64,000 nucleotides of DNA, taken from contig JBBRVW010000013.1 of assembly GCA_038246545.1 (NCBI GenBank), positions 28,545-92,544 of the forward strand. The letters run 5' to 3'. The position numbers and the translations under genes were made by a program. This document shows, piece after piece, positions 59,645 to 64,000 of this stretch (positions are counted from its first letter, which is position 1; every line of letters starts with the position of its first letter). The stretch comes from JBBRVW01 sp038246545 (GTDB lineage Bacteria > Actinomycetota > Actinomycetes > JACCUZ01). The notes beneath the pieces were generated by a model. It was not told the origin of the DNA and made no database searches. It was given only the letters and a program-made list of their open reading frames with translations.

Positions 59645-62524
59645 ATGACGGAGACGTCGCACGACAAGCCCCAGGTGATCCGGCAGGGCAGCACCGCCGA
59701 GACCGGCAAGGGCAGCCGCACGAAGGGCCTCACCATCGAGCGGATCTACACCACCGCCGGGGTGCACCCCTACGACGAGGTGACCTGGGAGCGGCGCGAC
59801 GTCGTCCAGCAGAACTGGCGGACCGGCGAGACGATCTTCGAGCAGCGCGGGGTCGAGTTCCCCGACTTCTGGTCGGTCAACGCCTCCACCATCGTCACCA
59901 CCAAGTACTTCCGCGGCGCCGTCGGCACCGACGCCCGCGAGACCGGCCTGCGCCAGCTCATCGACCGCGTGGTGCTCACCTACCGCCGGGCCGGCGAGGA
60001 GCACGGCTACTTCGCGACCCCCGGTGACGCCGAGGTCTTCGAGCACGAGCTGACGTGGGCGCTGCTGCACCAGGTGTTCTCGTTCAACTCGCCGGTGTGG
60101 TTCAACGTCGGCACCCCGAGCCCGCAGCAGGTCTCGGCCTGCTTCATCCTCGCCGTCGACGACACGATGGACTCGATCCTCAACTGGTACCGCGAGGAGG
60201 GCCTGATCTTCAAGGGCGGCTCCGGTGCCGGCCTCAACCTCTCCCGCCTGCGGTCGTCCAAGGAGCTGCTGTCCTCCGGCGGCACCGCCTCCGGCCCGGT
60301 CTCGTTCATGCGCGGCGCCGACGCGTCCGCCGGCACCATCAAGTCCGGCGGCGCCACCCGGCGCGCGGCGAAGATGGTCGTCCTCGACGTCGACCACCCC
60401 GACATCGAGGAGTTCGTCGAGACCAAGGCGCGCGAGGAGAACAAGATCCGCGCGCTGCGCGACGCCGGCTTCGACATGGACCTCGGCGGCAAGGACATCA
60501 CCTCGGTCCAGTACCAGAACGCCAACAACTCGGTCCGGGTCACCGACGAGTTCATGCAGGCGGTCGAGCAGGGCACCGAGTTCGGTCTGCGCGGCCGCAG
60601 CACCGGCGAGGTTATCGAGACCACCGACGCCCGCACGCTGTGGCGCAAGATCGCCGTCGCGGCCTGGGAGTGCGCCGACCCGGGCATCCAGTACGACGAC
60701 ACCATCAACGATTGGCACACCAACCCCGAGACTGGCCGGATCACCGCGTCCAACCCGTGCTCGGAGTACATGTCGCTGGACAACTCGTCCTGCAACCTGG
60801 CCTCGCTCAACCTCCTCAAGTTCCTCAAGGAGGACGACACCTTCGACGCGACGACGTTCGCGAAGGTCGTCGAGCTGGTCATCACCGCGATGGACATCTC
60901 GATCTGCTTCGCCGACTTCCCGACCGAGGCGATCGGCGACACGACCCGCAAGTACCGCCAGCTCGGCATCGGCTACGCCAACCTCGGTGCGCTGCTGATG
61001 GCGACCGGCCGCGGCTACGACTCCGACGGCGGTCGTGCGCTGGCCGCGTCCATCACGTCGCTGATGACCGGCACGTCCTACAAGCGGTCCGCCGAGATCG
61101 CCGGCATCGTCGGCGCCTACGAGGGCTACGCCCGCAACGCCGACGCGCACAAGCGGGTCATGCGCAAGCACGCCGCTGCCAGCGACGCGGTCCGCTCGGT
61201 CGACACCCTCGACCGTGACGTGCAGCGCGAGGCCAGCAAGGCCTGGGACGCGGTGATCAAGACTGGCGAGCACAACGGCTACCGCAACGCGCAGGCCTCG
61301 GTGCTCGCGCCGACCGGCACCATCGGCTTCATGATGGACTGCGACACCACCGGCATCGAGCCGGACTTCTCGCTGGTGAAGTTCAAGAAGCTCGTCGGCG
61401 GCGGCTCGATGCAGATCGTCAACCAGACGATCCCGCGGGCGCTGCGCAAGCTCGGATACACCGAGGAGACCGTCGAGGCGATCGTCGAGTACATCGCCGA
61501 GAACGGCCACGTCATCGACGCCCCCGGTCTGCGCCAGGACCACTACGAGGTCTTCGACTGCGCGATGGGCGAGCGCTCGATCGCACCGATGGGCCACGTG
61601 CGGATGATGGCCGCGGTGCAGCCGTTCCTGTCCGGTGCGATCTCGAAGACGGTCAACCTGCCGGAGACGGCGACCGTCGAGGAGATCGAGGACGTCCACT
61701 TCCAGGGCTGGAAGCTCGGCCTCAAGGCGCTCGCCGTCTACCGCGACAACTGCAAGGTCGGTCAGCCCCTGTCCGACGGCAAGGCCAAGGCCGCACCGGT
61801 CGACGAGCCTGTCGTGGAGAAGGTCGTCGAGTACCGGCCGACCCGCAAGCGGCTGCCGAAGAAGCGCCCGGCGCAGATGACGTCCTTCGCCGTCGGCGGT
61901 GCCGAGGGGTACATGACCGCCTCGTCCTACCCCGACGACGGTCTGGGCGAGATCTTCCTCAAGATGTCCAAGCAGGGCTCGACCCTGGCCGGTGTCATGG
62001 ACGCGTTCTCGATCGCCATCTCGATCGGCCTGCAGTACGGCGTCCCGCTGGAGACCTACGTCTCGAAGTTCGTGAACATGCGCTTCGAGCCGGCCGGGCT
62101 CACCGACGACCCCGACGTCCGGATGGCGCAGTCGATCATGGACTACGTCTTCCGCCGGCTGGCCCTGGACCACCTCGACTTCGACACCCGCTCGGCCTAC
62201 GGCGTCTACTCGGCCGACGAGCGGTCCCGTCAGCTCGAGACCGGCTCGTACCTGCCGGCCGAGTCCGACGACGACGTCGAGGAGGAGCTCGAGTCGCTGG
62301 CGCAGTCCGCGCCGGTGGCCGAGGCACCCACGACCGAGACCAAGCCCGCGAACCCTGCGGTCAGGACGGCCCCGGCCGAGGCGCACTCGTCGGCCGAGCT
62401 GCTCGAGGTCATCACCGGCCAGGTCTCCGACGCCCCGCTCTGCATGACCTGCGGGATCAAGATGCGCCCCGCCGGCTCCTGCTACGTCTGCGAGGGCTGC
62501 GGCAGCACCTCCGGCTGCAGCTGA
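59645..62524 (+). CDS. nrdJ: Adenosylcobalamin-dependent (class II) ribonucleotide reductase
   Basis: A 959-residue enzyme reducing ribonucleotides with B12, independent of oxygen. The catalytic barrel contains NSPVWFNVGTPSPQQVSACF (redox-active Cys), NPCSEYMSLDNSSCNLASLN (radical-site Cys) and ASVLAPTGTIGFMMDCDTTG. The C-terminal extension ends CMTCGIKMRPAGSCYVCEGC, a Cys-rich tail seen in actinobacterial NrdJ. GGAGGAGC precedes the ATG at 59645; the earlier in-frame start at 59609 is rejected. A strong hairpin follows. Confidence 0.96.
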   Translation: MTETSHDKPQVIRQGSTAETGKGSRTKGLTIERIYTTAGVHPYDEVTWERRDVVQQNWRTGETIFEQRGVEFPDFWSVNASTIVTTKYFRGAVGTDARETGLRQLIDRVVLTYRRAGEEHGYFATPGDAEVFEHELTWALLHQVFSFNSPVWFNVGTPSPQQVSACFILAVDDTMDSILNWYREEGLIFKGGSGAGLNLSRLRSSKELLSSGGTASGPVSFMRGADASAGTIKSGGATRRAAKMVVLDVDHPDIEEFVETKAREENKIRALRDAGFDMDLGGKDITSVQYQNANNSVRVTDEFMQAVEQGTEFGLRGRSTGEVIETTDARTLWRKIAVAAWECADPGIQYDDTINDWHTNPETGRITASNPCSEYMSLDNSSCNLASLNLLKFLKEDDTFDATTFAKVVELVITAMDISICFADFPTEAIGDTTRKYRQLGIGYANLGALLMATGRGYDSDGGRALAASITSLMTGTSYKRSAEIAGIVGAYEGYARNADAHKRVMRKHAAASDAVRSVDTLDRDVQREASKAWDAVIKTGEHNGYRNAQASVLAPTGTIGFMMDCDTTGIEPDFSLVKFKKLVGGGSMQIVNQTIPRALRKLGYTEETVEAIVEYIAENGHVIDAPGLRQDHYEVFDCAMGERSIAPMGHVRMMAAVQPFLSGAISKTVNLPETATVEEIEDVHFQGWKLGLKALAVYRDNCKVGQPLSDGKAKAAPVDEPVVEKVVEYRPTRKRLPKKRPAQMTSFAVGGAEGYMTASSYPDDGLGEIFLKMSKQGSTLAGVMDAFSIAISIGLQYGVPLETYVSKFVNMRFEPAGLTDDPDVRMAQSIMDYVFRRLALDHLDFDTRSAYGVYSADERSRQLETGSYLPAESDDDVEEELESLAQSAPVAEAPTTETKPANPAVRTAPAEAHSSAELLEVITGQVSDAPLCMTCGIKMRPAGSCYVCEGCGSTSGCS

Positions 62525-62606
62525 GTCCGAGACCGGGTTGCCGGCCTCCTGCCCGGGGTCGGCGACTGACCGTGTGAGGTCCCACAGCAACGCGTGACCG
62601 CGACAC

Positions 62607-62644
62607 GACGGGTGCCACTTCTCTCCGGAGAAGGGGCACCCGTC
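62607..62644 (+). terminator. Terminator after nrdJ
   Basis: GACGGGTGCC-A-CTTCTC pairs with GAGAAG-G-GGCACCCGTC around TCCG: a ten-base and a six-base stem separated by a single mismatch. Confidence 0.85.
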
Positions 62645-62749
62645 GCGCGTCCGGACCGTCGGGCAGGCGGCTGGCGGCTCCGATGGCCGTTGGCCCAGGC
62701 CTACGCCTGACAGCCTCGGTCGTCCTCCGCCCAGGGCCGGGCGCGGCGG

Positions 62750-63175
62750 TCAGCCGGACGCGTGCGCGTACCGCGCGCCGACGATCCACCCACCGATGCG
62801 GCTCGGTCTCTCCGGGGCCGGGACGATCCGCACCACGTCGCCCACGTGGACCTTGCCCGGTCGGACGACCCAGGCGTCCAGGGCGATCTCGCCACCGAAG
62901 ACGGCGCGGATGCGCCGGAGGACGTCGAGGTCCTGGCCGCCGTCGTCGGGGTCGATCGTCGTGACGATGCATCGCTGTCGCACCGAGTGGAGGCCGACGA
63001 GCGCCGCACCGATGGCCAGGGCCTGACCCGCGAGCTGCGGTTCGAGGTCGGCGGCGACCCCGGAGAGGACGATGTTGGGACGCAGCCGGCGGACGTCCTC
63101 GCCCAGCCGCTCGACGGCGCCATCCGGGCCCGCGGTCAACCTTCGGGATCGGCGGCGGCCGACATGCCGTGACAT
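62750..63175 (-). pseudogene. MOSC-domain protein lacking its N-terminal part
   Basis: A 141-residue frame whose body is a clean MOSC C-terminal domain: EDVRRLRPNIVLSGV, LHSVRQRCIVTTIDPDDGGQ, LDVLRRIRAVFGG and VHVGDVVRIVP, including the conserved cysteine that in this fold binds sulfur or the molybdenum cofactor. Full-length relatives have about 90–100 more N-terminal residues (MOSC N-terminal barrel), and only ~70 bases separate this frame from the next gene, so they cannot be present. It is likely a 5'-deleted remnant, though a short functional protein cannot be excluded. Confidence 0.6.
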
Positions 63176-63246
63176 GGCCACGATCGGTCGATTTGCCGCG
63201 AAGGAGAAGGCGGAGCGAGACGACCGCGACGAGGCGGGTGGGGTTG

Positions 63247-64000
63247 TCAGAGGTCCTTGCGGAGGAAGGACGCCGCCGCCAGTCCCCAGACCATTGCCAC
63301 CCACAGCAAGGCCCACGCGAGGTAGGCCACCGTCGGCGATGCCTGGCTGAGGAACGGGAAACCGTTCAGGCCGGCGCCGAACTGCGCCAGCGCGGTGGGG
63401 TCCTGGAAGCCGTGCATGGCGCCGCGCCACAGGCCGTCCGTGGGCAGGATGATCCGCGAGACGGTGCCGACCCGGGCGATGCCGTCGTTGCCGAGCGACT
63501 CGCCGAGGCCGCCGACCACACCGGCGACCCAGGTGGCGCCGAACAGCCCGACCGCCACGACGCCGGACGCCATCGGCGAGATCACCGTCGACAGCAGCAC
63601 GGCCAGCGTGAGCAGCACGACGGTCTGGGCCGCCAGCAGTGCGAACGCGCTCACCGGCTGGGGCGGCCAGTAGTCGGCCGTCGCCCGTACGACGAGGCAC
63701 TGGGCCAGCCCGGCGATGACGACGAAGCAGCTGCCGAACACGACCAGGCCCAGCCACTTGCCGAGCAGGAAGGCCGAGCGCCGCACCGGCCGGGCCAGCA
63801 CGGCCAGCGCGATGCCGGACTCCGTCTCGCCGGCCAGGGTGGGTCCGGCGAGGAAGGCAGTGCCCAGGGCGGCGATCAGGCTGAAGCCGAACATCACCAG
63901 GTTGAGCAGGATCGAGGCGGTCAGCCGGGCCTCGCCGCTGGTCAGCGTGGACTCCGCCGCGAGCCGCGAGAAGCCCCAGCCGCTGAGCCCGACCAGCACG
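63247..64000 (-). CDS. ABC-2 type transporter permease (partial)
   Basis: The C-terminal ~250 residues of an integral membrane protein; the 5' end lies beyond the window. Six hydrophobic segments are visible, with ILLNLVMFGFSLIAALGTAF, GPTLAGETESGIALAVLARP and RRSAFLLGKWLGLVVF, the typical ABC-2 core. The substrate is unknown and the ATPase partner is presumably upstream outside the window. Confidence 0.85.
   Translation of the reverse strand, partial: VLVGLSGWGFSRLAAESTLTSGEARLTASILLNLVMFGFSLIAALGTAFLAGPTLAGETESGIALAVLARPVRRSAFLLGKWLGLVVFGSCFVVIAGLAQCLVVRATADYWPPQPVSAFALLAAQTVVLLTLAVLLSTVISPMASGVVAVGLFGATWVAGVVGGLGESLGNDGIARVGTVSRIILPTDGLWRGAMHGFQDPTALAQFGAGLNGFPFLSQASPTVAYLAWALLWVAMVWGLAAASFLRKDL

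Noticed and set aside
59618..62590. A 990-codon minus-strand open frame opposite nrdJ
   Set aside because: Strong G/C bias at third codon positions removes stops from the antisense frame. The protein has low complexity and nrdJ is certain.

Overview
The window is one continuous stretch of a very GC-rich actinobacterial chromosome. The evidence is the codon usage (G/C almost always at third positions, so long antisense reading frames are open everywhere), the gene content (lexA beside a LysM gene, DUF3046–recA–recX, clgR after cinA, mycothiol-type DUF664, actinobacterial SOS boxes) and the many GTG starts. The order ftsK–rodZ–rimO–pgsA–cinA–clgR … recA–recX–rny … miaB–miaA–dapF–hflX … lexA–nrdR–nrdJ is the conserved backbone of many Actinobacteria. 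A Nocardioides-like or related soil actinomycete is plausible, but the species cannot be fixed from sequence alone. No rRNA, tRNA or CRISPR array was seen.

Layout. 0.4–6.8 kb: ftsK, a rodZ-like gene, rimO–pgsA–cinA (translationally coupled) and clgR, closed by a strong hairpin. 6.9–13.8 kb: a Nei/Fpg glycosylase, small membrane proteins, an AAA ATPase, a VOC–ABC–permease–permease operon and a universal stress protein. 13.8–17.5 kb: a decayed accessory patch with a nonsense-mutated GNAT gene, a secreted protein with calcium-loop repeats, a 5'-truncated IS481-type transposase and a VOC gene with an in-frame TGA. 17.5–23.9 kb (minus strand): lhr helicase, a 149-residue unknown and an alditol-oxidase-like flavoprotein, overlapping end to start. 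24.1–26.7 kb: a second ABC-2 exporter. 26.7–29.1 kb: SigE-type sigma factor with a membrane partner, and beta carbonic anhydrase. 29.2–43.7 kb: the recA–hflX backbone with a PemK-like protein, a 466-residue uncharacterised protein, an orphan antitoxin-like gene and a GT4 glycosyltransferase. 43.8–56.8 kb: a GGDEF/EAL protein, a frameshifted DinG-type helicase, a 1153-residue secreted nuclease, an ATP-dependent ligase and several small accessory genes. 57–62.6 kb: lexA, its divergent LysM partner, nrdR and nrdJ. The window ends with a truncated MOSC gene and an ABC-2 permease that runs off the edge.

Two regulatory themes connect these genes. LexA boxes lie upstream of recA and in triplicate between lexA and the LysM gene, giving a classic SOS module. 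At least thirteen genes have a TANNNT -10 box ending 6–8 bases before the start codon, the architecture of leaderless transcripts. A pair of GTAGT/ACTAC-type palindromes precedes nrdR–nrdJ and fits NrdR control.

The most notable non-coding signals are a 55-base palindromic element in two distant intergenic copies, a five-copy 26-base tandem repeat that includes the stop codon of the ligase gene, and a 15-base repeat inside a DUF1905 gene. Two genes are each broken by one missing base in the same CGGGGT context, which could be real or a sequencing artefact. I did not find a clearly new multi-gene system; the best candidates for new biology are the lhr–unknown–oxidase operon, the AAA ATPase with an unassigned N-terminal half, and the palindromic repeat family.
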